Part shown: piece after piece, positions 7,007 to 14,626 of the stretch
Numbering within the stretch: position 1 is the first letter of the stretch
Layout: each line of letters opens with the position of its first letter
DNA from: JBBSHJ01 sp038253135
GTDB taxonomy: Bacteria > Actinomycetota > Actinomycetes > Mycobacteriales > QHCD01
Direction of reading: 5' to 3'
Assembly: GCA_038253135.1 (NCBI GenBank)
Contig: JBBSHJ010000079.1
Location: 1 to 14,879 of the forward strand
DNA: 14,879 nucleotides
Position numbers and translations under genes: made by a program
The notes under the pieces: generated by a model
Seen by the model: only the letters and a program-made list of their open reading frames with translations
The model's database searches: none
What the model was told of the DNA's origin: nothing

Positions 7007-7927
7007 TCAGAAACCGAGGCGGCGCAGGTGGCGCGGGTCGCGCTGCCAGTCCTTGAGCACGGCGACGTGCAGGTCGAGGTAGACCCGGCTGCCGAGCAGC
7101 GCCTCGATCTGCCGGCGGGACGTCGTACCGACGCTTTTCAGCCGGCTACCTTTCGGGCCGAGAACGATCGCCTTCTGGCTCTGGCGTTCCACGAAGAGCG
7201 TCGCGTAGATGTCGATCAGGTCGCTCCCCTTACGCGGACCCATCTCCTCGACGGTGACGGCAATCGAGTGCGGCAGCTCATCGCGTACGCCGTCGAGCGC
7301 CGCCTCCCGGACCAGCTCGGCGATCATGACCTGCTCGGGCTCGTCGGTCAGCTCACCGTCCGGGTAGAGCGCCGGACCCTGCGGCAGTCGCGCGATGAGG
7401 AGATCGGCGAGGAGGCCGACCTGGTGTTCCGTCCTGGCCGACACCGGGACGATCTCGGCGAAGTCGCCGAGCTGCGCGACCTGGGTGAGGCTCCGGGCGA
7501 GCACCTCGCGCGGTGCCGCGTCGGTCTTGGTGACGATCGCGAGGACAGGGGTACGCCGCAGCTCGGCCAGCTCGCGCGCAATGTAGCGGTCCCCCGGTCC
7601 GACCGGTTCGTCGGCCGGCACGCAGAAACCGATCACGTCCACCGCGGTCAACGTCTGGCGGACCACGGCGTCCAGCCGCTCACCGAGCAGGGTCCGCGGC
7701 TTGTGCAGACCAGGCGTGTCGACGACGACAAGCTGGGCATCGGGACGGTGCACGATGCCCCGGATCGCGTGCCGGGTGGTCTGGGGGCGGCCGCTGGTGA
7801 TCGCGATCTTGCGCCCCACCAGCGCGTTCGTGAGCGTGGACTTGCCGACGTTGGGCCGGCCGACGAGGCATCCGAACCCGGACCGGTGCCCGGCTTGCGC
7901 GCCCGGCCCCTCCGCTTGACGGATCAC
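7007..7927 (-). CDS. era: GTPase Era
   Basis: Era is a ribosome-associated GTPase that binds the 3' end of 16S rRNA and checks 30S maturation. The 306-aa product has G1 GRPNVGKS (23-30), G2 around PQTTRHAI (48-55), G3 DTPG (70-73), G4 TKTD (133-136; Thr replaces the usual Asn, as in mycobacterial Era), G5 in VPVSAR, and a C-terminal KH domain with an intact GxxG loop (LGPKGSRLKSVG). The C-terminus ends WQRDPRHLRRLGF, closely like mycobacterial Era. GTG 7927 is chosen: GGTGA (7935-7939), complementary to the 16S tail, lies 7 nt upstream, and the frame further upstream has no homology. The usual partner ybeY lies three genes upstream in the same direction. Confidence 0.94.
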   Translation of the reverse strand: MIRQAEGPGAQAGHRSGFGCLVGRPNVGKSTLTNALVGRKIAITSGRPQTTRHAIRGIVHRPDAQLVVVDTPGLHKPRTLLGERLDAVVRQTLTAVDVIGFCVPADEPVGPGDRYIARELAELRRTPVLAIVTKTDAAPREVLARSLTQVAQLGDFAEIVPVSARTEHQVGLLADLLIARLPQGPALYPDGELTDEPEQVMIAELVREAALDGVRDELPHSIAVTVEEMGPRKGSDLIDIYATLFVERQSQKAIVLGPKGSRLKSVGTTSRRQIEALLGSRVYLDLHVAVLKDWQRDPRHLRRLGF

Positions 7928-8276
7928 TTTTGGCTCACCGCGGCGGCGGGTCGCCGGCCAGACGTGATTGATCGACGCAGCGGGGTCGGGCGCATGGCTC
8001 CATGATGGCGGACGGCACCGCGCCAGGGGCTGTGTTGACTCGTTCCAGATCAGCGCCGCACGTGCCGGCCAGGACGCGGTCTGCGCCGAGCTCACGCGAT
8101 TGATCACCGAGATCGGCTGATCACCGGCCCTGCTCCGTCTTGTCATCGACAATCCGGACAACTTCCGCCGATCCCAGTCCGGTTTTTCCAAGACAAGACG
8201 CGTTCGGGGGCCAAGACGCGCCGGGGCCATGACGGGTGCGGGGCCATGACCGGGGGTCGGCGGCGGCGGTGCGCCG
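7928..8276. other. 349-bp gene gap upstream of era
   Basis: No convincing gene. The minus-strand frame of era stays open through it, but without homology. It contains a 4-copy degenerate repeat (8188-8260), a pair of TGATCACCG direct repeats (8101-8109, 8118-8126) and a short TTGTC-ATC-GACAA inverted repeat near 8139-8151. A 23-codon frame starting at ATG 7995 on the minus strand ends in a TGA that overlaps the era GTG by 4 nt. The era promoter probably lies here, but I could not pick a clear -35/-10 pair. Confidence 0.6.
8188..8260. repeat. Degenerate tandem repeat of about 17 bp, four copies
   Basis: Successive units begin at 8188, 8211, 8227 and 8244. Each starts CCA(A/T)GAC and ends CGGGG or a near match; the two central units (ccaagacgcgccgggg and ccatgacgggtgcgggg) are the most alike. 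It lies 17 bp beyond the stop of the cytidine-deaminase-like gene and does not appear to be coding. Confidence 0.6.
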
Positions 8277-8633
8277 TCAGCGCGGCCGACCACTGGGGTC
8301 GGCAACGATGACCGGTGCGCCCGGGGTCAGGTCGTGTACGGCGGCCAGTGACGGCTCGTCCGCGGCGTCGGCCCCCGTGACCACCGCCGCCGCCTCGAGC
8401 GCGGTCGCGCCGGAGCAGACCGCTGCTGTGACCGCCGCCTGCAACGCGGTCAGCGAGAGCGAGGGCAGGGACACCGTGGCGGCGAGATAGGTCCGGCCGT
8501 CGCCGTCGCGGACCGCGGCACCCTCGGCCGCCCCGGTGCGGGCGCGCGCCGATCGGGCCAGCACGACCAGTTTCGCGTCCTCGGGATCGAGATCGGGCAC
8601 CGGCAACTCCTCAGCGGTCGACATCACGTTCAT
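8277..8633 (-). CDS. Cytidine-deaminase-like protein without catalytic motifs
   Basis: A 118-aa protein resembling, from memory, M. tuberculosis Rv2365c, which sits at the same place between the CorC-like gene and era. The core LDPEDAKLVVLARSARARTGAAEGAAVRD, then GRTYLAATVSLPSLSLTALQAAVTAAVCSGAT, follows the cytidine-deaminase helix/strand plan. However, the zinc-binding (H/C)AE and PCxxC motifs are absent, and there is a single Cys in the position of the active-site helix. It is therefore unlikely to be a deaminase; the family role is unknown. ATG 8633 is listed, with ATG 8624 (three codons inside) an alternative; neither has a visible Shine-Dalgarno. A 16-bp palindrome lies 28 bp upstream. 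It is soluble and probably cytoplasmic. Confidence 0.78.
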   Translation of the reverse strand: MNVMSTAEELPVPDLDPEDAKLVVLARSARARTGAAEGAAVRDGDGRTYLAATVSLPSLSLTALQAAVTAAVCSGATALEAAAVVTGADAADEPSLAAVHDLTPGAPVIVADPSGRPR

Positions 8634-8661
8634 CGGTCGGCGAGTGGCGGCCCGAGCACGA

Positions 8662-8677
8662 TTTTCGGGCCCGAAAA
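8662..8677. promoter_or_regulatory. 16-bp perfect palindrome TTTTCGGGCCCGAAAA
   Basis: A perfect dyad with AT-rich ends, centred 36 bp upstream of the ATG at 8633. It has no spacer, so it is better shaped for a dimeric DNA-binding protein than for a hairpin, although TTTTCG/CGAAAA could pair around GGCC as an RNA terminator for the CorC-like transcript. The run of four T and four A is striking in this GC-rich DNA. Confidence 0.55.
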
Positions 8678-8728
8678 CGCGCTCAACTCACCACCCGCCG
8701 GTGGGTCGGGGATCGGTGGCGGTCAGGG

Positions 8729-8753
8729 CGATCGGCGTTGGTCCGGCCGATCG
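8729..8753 (-). terminator. Hairpin after the CorC-like gene
   Basis: Perfect 8-bp arms cgatcggc (8729-8736) and gccgatcg (8746-8753) flank a 9-nt loop, 37 bp downstream of the CorC-like stop codon on the transcribed strand. It has no U-tract. It could be a terminator, an attenuator or an mRNA-stabilising stem. Confidence 0.4.
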
Positions 8754-8789
8754 GTCTTGGTCAAGGGTGATCACGTCGGGCACGGTCGA

Positions 8790-10103
8790 TCATGGCGCAT
8801 CGGCGGACTCGGAAGCGGGGTCGGCGTCCGCCGGTTCGGACTCCGCCGCACGGGACACCAGGACCGTGTCGATCCGATTACGCCGGCCGCCGACGCTCTC
8901 GGCGACCAGGTGCAGGCCGTGCACGTCGGCCGCGGCGCCCGGAATCGGCACGCGGCCGAGAGCCTGGGCGAGCAGGCCCCCCACCGTCTCGATGCCGTCC
9001 TCGGGCAGGTCGACGTGGAACAGATCGGCCAGGTCGTCGAGGGACAACCGCGCCGTGACCCGGGCCGTCGTGTCGTCGACCCACTCGACGGGGGCGCGCT
9101 CGACGTCGTACTCGTCCGCGATCTCCCCCACGATCTCCTCGAGGATGTCCTCGATGGTGACCAGGCCGGCCATGCCGCCGTACTCGTCGATGACGATCGC
9201 GATGTGGATGCGCCTGGCCTGCATCTCGCGCAACAGCTCGTCGACCGGTTTGGATTCGGGCACGAAGGTCGCCGACCGCATAACCTCATCCACCTTGGTG
9301 GAGCGAGCCGAGTCTGAGCCCTGGGTACGACGGGCAAGGTCCTTGAGGTAGGCGACCCCGACCACGTCGTCCGGATTCTCACCGACGACCGGGACCCGGG
9401 AGAAGCCGGAGCGCAACGCGAGGGCGAGCGCCTGCCCGATCGACTTGCTGCGCTCGATCCACACCACCTCGGTGCGCGGCACCATGACCTCGCGGGCGAT
9501 GGTGTCGCCGAGCTGGAAGACCGAGTGGATCATGTTGCGCTCGCCGTGCTCGACCACACCGCGCGCCTCGGCCATGTCGACGAGTTCCCGCAACTCGACC
9601 TCGGTCGCGAACGGGCCCTCGCGGAAGCTCCGCCCCGGGGTGAGCATGTTGCCGAGATGGATCAGCAGGGTCGCCAACGGCCCGAGCAGCCGGCCGAGCA
9701 ACCGCACCAACCCGGCGGTCCACAACGCAACGGCGTAGGGGTGCTGCCGGCCGATCGTGCGCGGGCCGACGCCGATCAGCACGAAGCTGACGATCGTCAT
9801 GCTGGCCGTCGCCACGAGGATCGCGAGCCAGCCGAGCCCGAAGACCGCCGCGAGCACGACGGCGACGAGAACGGTCGCCAGCATCTCGGCGCCGATCCGC
9901 AGCAGCAGCAAGAGGTTGATATAGCGCGGCTTGTCGAGCACCAGGGCCGCGAGGACGCCGGCGCGCCGGTGGCCCTCACGCTGCAGCTCGGCCACCCGGG
10001 CCGGCGAGACCCGGGTGAGCGCGGCGTCCATCGCAGCGAAACACCCGGCCAGCGGCACCAGTGCGGCCGCGATGACGAGCAATGCGATGTCGGTCCCGGT
10101 CAC
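8790..10103 (-). CDS. DUF21/CBS-pair/CorC-domain membrane protein (CNNM/HlyC family)
   Basis: A 437-aa inner-membrane protein of the CorC/CNNM family, associated with Mg2+ or Co2+ handling. The N-terminal DUF21 region (about 1-155) has three to four helices, including ALLVIAAALVPLAGCFAAMDAAL and LATVLVAVVLAAVFGLGWLAILVA. The linker VELRELVDMAEARGVVEHGERNMI (169-192) leads into a CBS pair (about 205-330) with MVPRTEVVWI, SRVPVVGENPDDVVGVAYLKDL and VIDEYGGMAGLVTIEDILEEIVGEI (304-328). A CorC_HlyC transporter-associated domain (about 340-418) follows, then a short acidic tail. GTG 10103 is chosen, with GGAGG (10112-10116) 8 nt upstream. It corresponds in position to Rv2366c, between ybeY and the deaminase-like gene. 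Substrate and direction of transport are not visible from sequence. Confidence 0.9.
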   Translation of the reverse strand: MTGTDIALLVIAAALVPLAGCFAAMDAALTRVSPARVAELQREGHRRAGVLAALVLDKPRYINLLLLLRIGAEMLATVLVAVVLAAVFGLGWLAILVATASMTIVSFVLIGVGPRTIGRQHPYAVALWTAGLVRLLGRLLGPLATLLIHLGNMLTPGRSFREGPFATEVELRELVDMAEARGVVEHGERNMIHSVFQLGDTIAREVMVPRTEVVWIERSKSIGQALALALRSGFSRVPVVGENPDDVVGVAYLKDLARRTQGSDSARSTKVDEVMRSATFVPESKPVDELLREMQARRIHIAIVIDEYGGMAGLVTIEDILEEIVGEIADEYDVERAPVEWVDDTTARVTARLSLDDLADLFHVDLPEDGIETVGGLLAQALGRVPIPGAAADVHGLHLVAESVGGRRNRIDTVLVSRAAESEPADADPASESADAP

Positions 10104-10146
10104 CTGCGTGGCCTCCGCAATCCCCGCGCGCCTCGTTCGCGCAGTA

Positions 10147-10175
10147 GGGCGAGCGTCTGCCGCGGATGCTCGCCC
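10147..10175 (-). other. Intercistronic hairpin between ybeY and the CorC-like gene
   Basis: Perfect 8-bp arms gggcgagc (10147-10154) and gctcgccc (10168-10175) enclose a 13-nt loop. It lies inside the 91-bp gap after the ybeY stop and 31 bp before the CorC-like Shine-Dalgarno. It could partly terminate, process or stabilise the operon mRNA. Confidence 0.45.
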
Positions 10176-10194
10176 CCACGCCGGTCGACGGGCC

Positions 10195-10686
10195 TCACCG
10201 CGGGGCGGCCCCCGAGTGCCCGGATCCGCCAGCGTCGGCGACGAACCCGGCCAGCAGCTTGTCCTGCAACGCGAACATGCGGCGCTTGTCCTCCGCCTCG
10301 GCGTGGTCGTAGCCGAGCAGGTGCAAGATGCCGTGTGCGGTCAGGAGCCGCAGCTCGGCCGGCGTGCCGTGTCCCGCCGCTGCGGCCTGGCGGGCCGCGA
10401 CGGTCGGGCAGAGTACGACGTCCCCGAGCAGCGCCGGCTCGGGTCGCTCGTCGCCGCGGCCGGGCGCGGCCCCGAGCTCGTCCATCGGGAACGCCAGCAC
10501 ATCGGTCGGACCGGGCTCGCCCATCCAGTGCTCATGCAGCGAAGACATGTGGTCCTCGTCGACGATCAGCAGGGAGAGCTCGGCGGCCGGATTGACGCCC
10601 ATCTCGGTGAGCAGGTAGACCGCCAGCGCCACCAGCTCCCGCTCGTCCACGGCAACGCCGGACTCGTTCGCGACCGCGATACTCAT
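10195..10686 (-). CDS. ybeY: Endoribonuclease / rRNA maturation factor YbeY
   Basis: YbeY is a zinc-dependent endoribonuclease that helps process the 3' end of 16S rRNA and works with Era in 30S quality control. The 163-aa product has the diagnostic HGILHLLGYDH motif with metal ligands His118, His122 and His128, preceded by the conserved ELRLLTAHG. Earlier come LSLLIVDEDHMSSLHEHWMG (37-56) and the family motif PTDVLAFPMDE (60-70). The length is typical. ATG 10686 is chosen; it has no Shine-Dalgarno, and upstream lies the 14-bp repeat array that connects it to the phoH stop. It is transcribed with phoH and probably with the CorC-like gene and era. Confidence 0.94.
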   Translation of the reverse strand: MSIAVANESGVAVDERELVALAVYLLTEMGVNPAAELSLLIVDEDHMSSLHEHWMGEPGPTDVLAFPMDELGAAPGRGDERPEPALLGDVVLCPTVAARQAAAAGHGTPAELRLLTAHGILHLLGYDHAEAEDKRRMFALQDKLLAGFVADAGGSGHSGAAPR

Positions 10687-10724
10687 CGCATAGGACTCAT
10701 CGCATAGGACTCATCGAACAGGAC

Positions 10725-10728
<4 letters not shown>
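10681..10728 (-). repeat. 14-bp tandem repeat (3.4 copies) spanning the phoH-ybeY junction
   Basis: On the plus strand actcatcgcatagg occurs at 10681-10694 and identically at 10695-10708. A third copy with two changes (actcatcgaacagg) is at 10709-10722, and a partial actcac at 10723-10728. The first copy includes the ybeY start codon and the partial copy includes the phoH stop codon, so the whole intercistronic region is made of the repeat. Confidence 0.92.
10683..10728 (-). other. Chain of three overlapping five-codon minicistrons
   Basis: On the minus strand, GTG at 10728 overlaps the phoH TGA and reads fM-S-P-V-R-stop (10728-10711). Its TGA overlaps ATG 10714, which reads M-S-P-M-R-stop (10714-10697). 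That TGA overlaps ATG 10700, which reads M-S-P-M-R-stop (10700-10683). That last TGA overlaps the ybeY ATG at 10686. All links are 4-nt GTGA or ATGA overlaps. The reading is exact; whether the minicistrons are translated is inference. Confidence 0.55.
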
Positions 10729-11858
<1,130 letters not shown>

Positions 11859-11902
11859 GAGTCGTGCGGCCTGCCTTCGGTTGCTCGGGGACGGATCACC
11901 GC

Positions 11903-11929
11903 CGATCGTACTCAAGGACGCGACGATCG
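11903..11929. promoter_or_regulatory. Inverted repeat upstream of phoH
   Basis: CGATCGT (11903-11909) and ACGATCG (11923-11929) are perfect 7-bp inverted arms separated by 13 bp, 45 bp upstream of the phoH start. The left arm overlaps a TACGAT (minus strand, 11905-11910) that could be a -10 element without a clear -35. It could be an operator or a leader hairpin. The 173-bp gap between the HIT and phoH genes otherwise shows nothing I can support. Confidence 0.3.
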
Positions 11930-12031
11930 ACGGAACGCCACACAAATCGGACACCACCCCGCAGCTGGCCGTCGGGAGGAGCCGACCCCGGGGGCCGAGC
12001 GGCGTGCCCGAATCTCGCGCCGGTCGCGGCC

Positions 12032-12376
12032 TCAGCCGGGCGGCCAGCGCAGATCGCGGCCGCCGAGCACGTGCAGGTGCGCGTGCTCGACCGACTGGTG
12101 CGCGTCGCGGCCGACGTTGAAGACGCACCGGTAGCCCGTTCCGGAGACGCCCTCGGCCGCCGCGATCCCGGTCGCGGCGGCCAGCATCGCGACCAGCGCG
12201 TCGGGGGCGGCGGCCGCCCGGGCGCCGGGGGTCGGGTGATGAGCGCGCGGTACGACGAGCACGTGCACCGGCGCCTGCGGGTCGATGTCCCGGAAGGCGA
12301 CGGTGAGCCCGTCCTCCCGGACCTTGTCGGCCGGTACGGCGCCCGCGACGATCTTGCAGAAGAGGCAGTCGTCCAT
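12032..12376 (-). CDS. HIT-family (histidine triad) nucleotide-binding protein
   Basis: A 114-aa HINT-branch protein. HIT enzymes hydrolyse nucleoside phosphoramidates or similar adenylated compounds using a histidine triad. Visible here are CLFCKIVAG (Cys4 and Cys7, a common zinc pair in bacterial HITs), DIDPQAPVHVLVVPRAH (30-46), FNVGRDAHQSVEHAHLHVLGG (86-106) with the triad His98, His100, His102, and a Trp-Pro-Pro C-terminus. ATG 12376 is chosen because the protein then begins at the standard HIT N-terminus; upstream in-frame codons are not related. A TACGAT box ends exactly 6 nt before the ATG, suggesting a leaderless transcript. It is the first minus-strand gene of the block and is divergent from the acyltransferase. 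It probably belongs upstream of phoH, a frequent arrangement in actinobacteria. Confidence 0.9.
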   Translation of the reverse strand: MDDCLFCKIVAGAVPADKVREDGLTVAFRDIDPQAPVHVLVVPRAHHPTPGARAAAAPDALVAMLAAATGIAAAEGVSGTGYRCVFNVGRDAHQSVEHAHLHVLGGRDLRWPPG

Positions 12377-12382
12377 GTCCCG

Positions 12383-12388
12383 ATCGTA
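12383..12388 (-). promoter_or_regulatory. -10 box TACGAT, leaderless start for the HIT gene
   Basis: On the minus strand TACGAT is followed by CGGGAC and then ATG, placing the start codon at +1. This TANNNT spacing is the usual signature of leaderless mRNAs in actinobacteria. No good -35 is visible, and no Shine-Dalgarno competes. Confidence 0.4.
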
Positions 12389-12465
12389 TGGCCGGAGCGC
12401 GCGGCGGGATCGCGGCGACGCGAATCGAGCAGGGCCGGCTGTGCGGGACGGGCACCATGATCGGG

Positions 12466-12471
12466 TAGCGT
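12466..12471 (+). promoter_or_regulatory. Possible -10 box TAGCGT for the acyltransferase gene
   Basis: TAGCGT lies 8 nt before ATG 12480, and no Shine-Dalgarno precedes that ATG. This is compatible with a leaderless or near-leaderless start. No clear -35 is visible. It shares a 103-bp divergent gap with the HIT -10 box. Confidence 0.3.
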
Positions 12472-12479
12472 CGCGCGCG

Positions 12480-13922
12480 ATGAGCGAGGAGTCCGTGACC
12501 GACACCCGTGCCGCACTACGCGCGGCGACCGGAGGCGGCGCCGCGGTGACCGAGACGACGAGCGGCACGGCGGTGCCCAGCGCCCCGCGGGCATCCGATG
12601 ACGGCGGGCTGGACGTCGGCGCCACTGCCGGCGCAACCCCGGATGCTGCGTCGACCAGCTTCGGCACCCGCCTCGAGTTCCTCGACGCGCTGCGCGGGCT
12701 CGCCGCGATGCTGGTCGTCGTCGAGCACATCTCCGAGCAGCAATGGACCGGGTTCCAGACCTTCGCCCTGGAGCGGTTCCGGTTCGGCGAATTCGGCGTC
12801 GTCGTCTTCTTCATGATCAGCGGCTTCATCATCCCGGCGTCGCTGGAGCGGCGTGGCTCGCTGCGCGAATTCTGGATCGGCCGAGTCTTCCGGCTGTTCC
12901 CGATCTACTGGGCCACCATCGTCGCGATCCTCGTGCTGCACTTCGGCTTCCACCGCTACCGCGGGATCGACTTCTACTGGCCGCACTGGGCGCGCTACAC
13001 GGCGTACAACGCCACGATGGTGCAGAATTTCTTCACCACGCGGATGGCGCTCGGGCAGTCCTGGACGCTCGCCTACGAGATGACGTTCTACGTCGCGGTG
13101 TCGATCCTCTTCGTCGGCGGAGTGCACCGCCGGACGGCTCCGATAGCCGCCATCGGCCTGCTCGTCGCGATGGTGGTCGCCAACCCGGGGATCCCGCATC
13201 CGCTGGCCCACGACCTCAATGCGAAGGTCACCGCGGCCCTTGTGGTCATGATCGTACTCGCGCTCGGTGCGGCCGCCTACCTCTCCCGGGGCAAGGGCCC
13301 GGTGACCACGAGCCTGTGCATGCTCTTCGCGGCGCTGTGTGCCGTCGGCCTGGCCAACCGGTACGAACCGGCGTTCCAGGCCGCGTTCTTCCTCGGCACC
13401 ATGTTCTTCGGCAATGCGGTCTACCGCTGGACCAAGGGCTCCCTGTCCGGACGGACCCTTGGGTTGCTGAGCATCCTCGCCTTCGTCTCCATCGTCGTCG
13501 CGCAATCGCGCAACTGGAGCCCGTGGCTGAGCGGCAACCCGGTGCAGAACGGCCGGTTCCACATGGCCGAGGTGCTCACCTACGGCGGGGCCTACGCCAC
13601 GTTCTTCGTCGGCGTGCTGTTGCGCGACAAGCACTTCCCGAAGCCGCTGCTCTACCTCGGCACGATCAGCTACTCGCTCTACCTGGTGCACGCGATCGCG
13701 CTCTACGCCGGGCCGGAATGGCCGGCCCACAAGACGTGGACGGTGCTGGCCCAGATCGCGCTGACGATCGTGCTCTCGGCGCTGACCTACCAGTTCATCG
13801 AGAAGCCGGCGATCGCGCTCGGCCGCAAGGTCGCGAAGGCCACCCGGCCCAAGCACCGCGGCTCGGCCGCTCCACCGAGCCCCCCGAGATCCCCGGCCGG
13901 TGGGGGCGTCGCGACCGGTTGA
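12480..13922 (+). CDS. Acyltransferase-3 family membrane protein
   Basis: A 480-aa polytopic protein of the acyltransferase-3 (OafB/ExoZ-like) family, which O-acylates cell-surface glycans, antibiotics or lipids across the membrane. The first 60 residues are a Thr/Ala/Gly-rich, probably disordered cytoplasmic tail. The family motif RLEFLDALRGLAAMLVVVEHI (64-84) gives Arg72 and the likely catalytic His83. FFMISGFIIPASL (110-122), RVFRLFPIYW (135-144) and SWTLAYEMTFYV (194-205, conserved Glu200) follow, then about ten membrane helices in all, ending IGTIS/SYSLYLVH-like (LYLGTISYSLYLVHAIAL) and FIEKPA. There is no SGNH domain fused at the C-terminus; instead there is a short basic Pro/Ser-rich tail. 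ATG 12480 is chosen; GTG 12495 is an alternative. The acceptor cannot be told from sequence. Confidence 0.9.
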   Translation: MSEESVTDTRAALRAATGGGAAVTETTSGTAVPSAPRASDDGGLDVGATAGATPDAASTSFGTRLEFLDALRGLAAMLVVVEHISEQQWTGFQTFALERFRFGEFGVVVFFMISGFIIPASLERRGSLREFWIGRVFRLFPIYWATIVAILVLHFGFHRYRGIDFYWPHWARYTAYNATMVQNFFTTRMALGQSWTLAYEMTFYVAVSILFVGGVHRRTAPIAAIGLLVAMVVANPGIPHPLAHDLNAKVTAALVVMIVLALGAAAYLSRGKGPVTTSLCMLFAALCAVGLANRYEPAFQAAFFLGTMFFGNAVYRWTKGSLSGRTLGLLSILAFVSIVVAQSRNWSPWLSGNPVQNGRFHMAEVLTYGGAYATFFVGVLLRDKHFPKPLLYLGTISYSLYLVHAIALYAGPEWPAHKTWTVLAQIALTIVLSALTYQFIEKPAIALGRKVAKATRPKHRGSAAPPSPPRSPAGGGVATG

Positions 13923-14119
13923 CGCCTGAACCCACGCGAGGGTGGCACGGCCTTGCGGCGCGTTGCGAGGTAAACCGCCGGGGTGGGGTGCGCGTCTCAC
14001 GGGCCGTGACGGGCACACTGACCATCGATGTATCGATGCGGACGGGACGAGCAGGAGGCGGGCGGTCCGCGTCGTCGATCGGGCCTGCGACCAGGACGTC
14101 GGCAGCAGCACGGGAATCG

Positions 14120-14626
14120 ATGAGCGAGGGAACCGCGGATGCGGATGCGGCGCTGACCGAGCTCTATCTCGCCCACTACCAGAAGCTGGTACGCATCGCC
14201 GCGATGCTGCTCGACGACATCAGCGTGTCCGAGGAAGTCGTGCAGGACGCCTACGTCAAGATGCACGGCACGTGGTCCCGGATCCGCGACGAGCAGGCCG
14301 CCGAGGCCTACCTGCGCACCGCCGTGGTCAACCTGGCCCGGAGCCGCATGCGCCGCCGACTGGTCGCCCGCAAGCACGCCCCGAAGCCGATGCCGGATGA
14401 GCCGTCGGCCGAGTACGGCGCGCTGCAGCAGCTCGAGCGCGATCGTGTCGTCGCCGCGCTGAGCGAATTGCCGCGGCGGCAGCGCGAGTGCCTCGTGCTG
14501 CGCTATTACGCCGATCTGTCCGAGGCCCAGATCGCCACCGCAATGGGCATCAGCCCCGGATCGGTCAAGAGTCACGCCTCGCGCGGCATGGCCACGCTGC
14601 GCGCGCGCCTGGGCGGTGAATCATGA
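14120..14626 (+). CDS. SigE-family (ECF-type) RNA polymerase sigma factor
   Basis: A 168-aa extracytoplasmic-function type sigma factor of the actinobacterial SigE family. Region 2 (about 12-80) reads ELYLAHYQKLVRIAAMLLDD, then EEVVQDAYVKMHGTWSRI and AYLRTAVVNLARSRMRRR, which contains the core-binding and -10 recognition helices. A short linker leads to region 4 (about 107-164): LSELPRRQRECLVLRYYADLSEAQIATAMGISPGSVKSHASRGMATLRARL, with the helix-turn-helix at about 133-158. ATG 14120 is chosen; ATG 14036 would add 28 Gly/Arg/Ser-rich residues unlike the family. The stop codon overlaps the next start by 4 nt, the standard layout for a sigma factor and its membrane regulator. The 197-bp upstream region carries a TCACGG-G-CCGTGA inverted repeat (13997-14009) but no promoter I can name with confidence. 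Confidence 0.92.
   Translation: MSEGTADADAALTELYLAHYQKLVRIAAMLLDDISVSEEVVQDAYVKMHGTWSRIRDEQAAEAYLRTAVVNLARSRMRRRLVARKHAPKPMPDEPSAEYGALQQLERDRVVAALSELPRRQRECLVLRYYADLSEAQIATAMGISPGSVKSHASRGMATLRARLGGES

Noticed and set aside
7924..7995. 23-codon leader ORF whose TGA overlaps the era GTG (GTGA)
   Set aside because: Any GTG followed by A creates this overlap, so an upstream open frame alone is weak evidence. The leader ATG has only GGAG at 2-nt spacing, and era has its own GGTGA site.
8154..8187. CCGGAC...GTCCGG stem followed by TTTTT, a classic terminator shape on the plus strand
   Set aside because: There is no plus-strand gene upstream of it, the stem is only 6 bp and the loop is 17 nt. It may be chance.
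11859..12458. N-terminal extension of the phoH frame across the HIT gene
   Set aside because: This sequence overlaps the HIT gene in another frame and is Arg/Pro-rich without PhoH similarity; GTG 11858 gives a normal-sized PhoH.
14028..14123. 31-codon leader ORF overlapping the sigma-factor ATG by ATGA
   Set aside because: The same chance overlap argument applies; no Shine-Dalgarno or repeat structure supports it, unlike the phoH-ybeY ladder.
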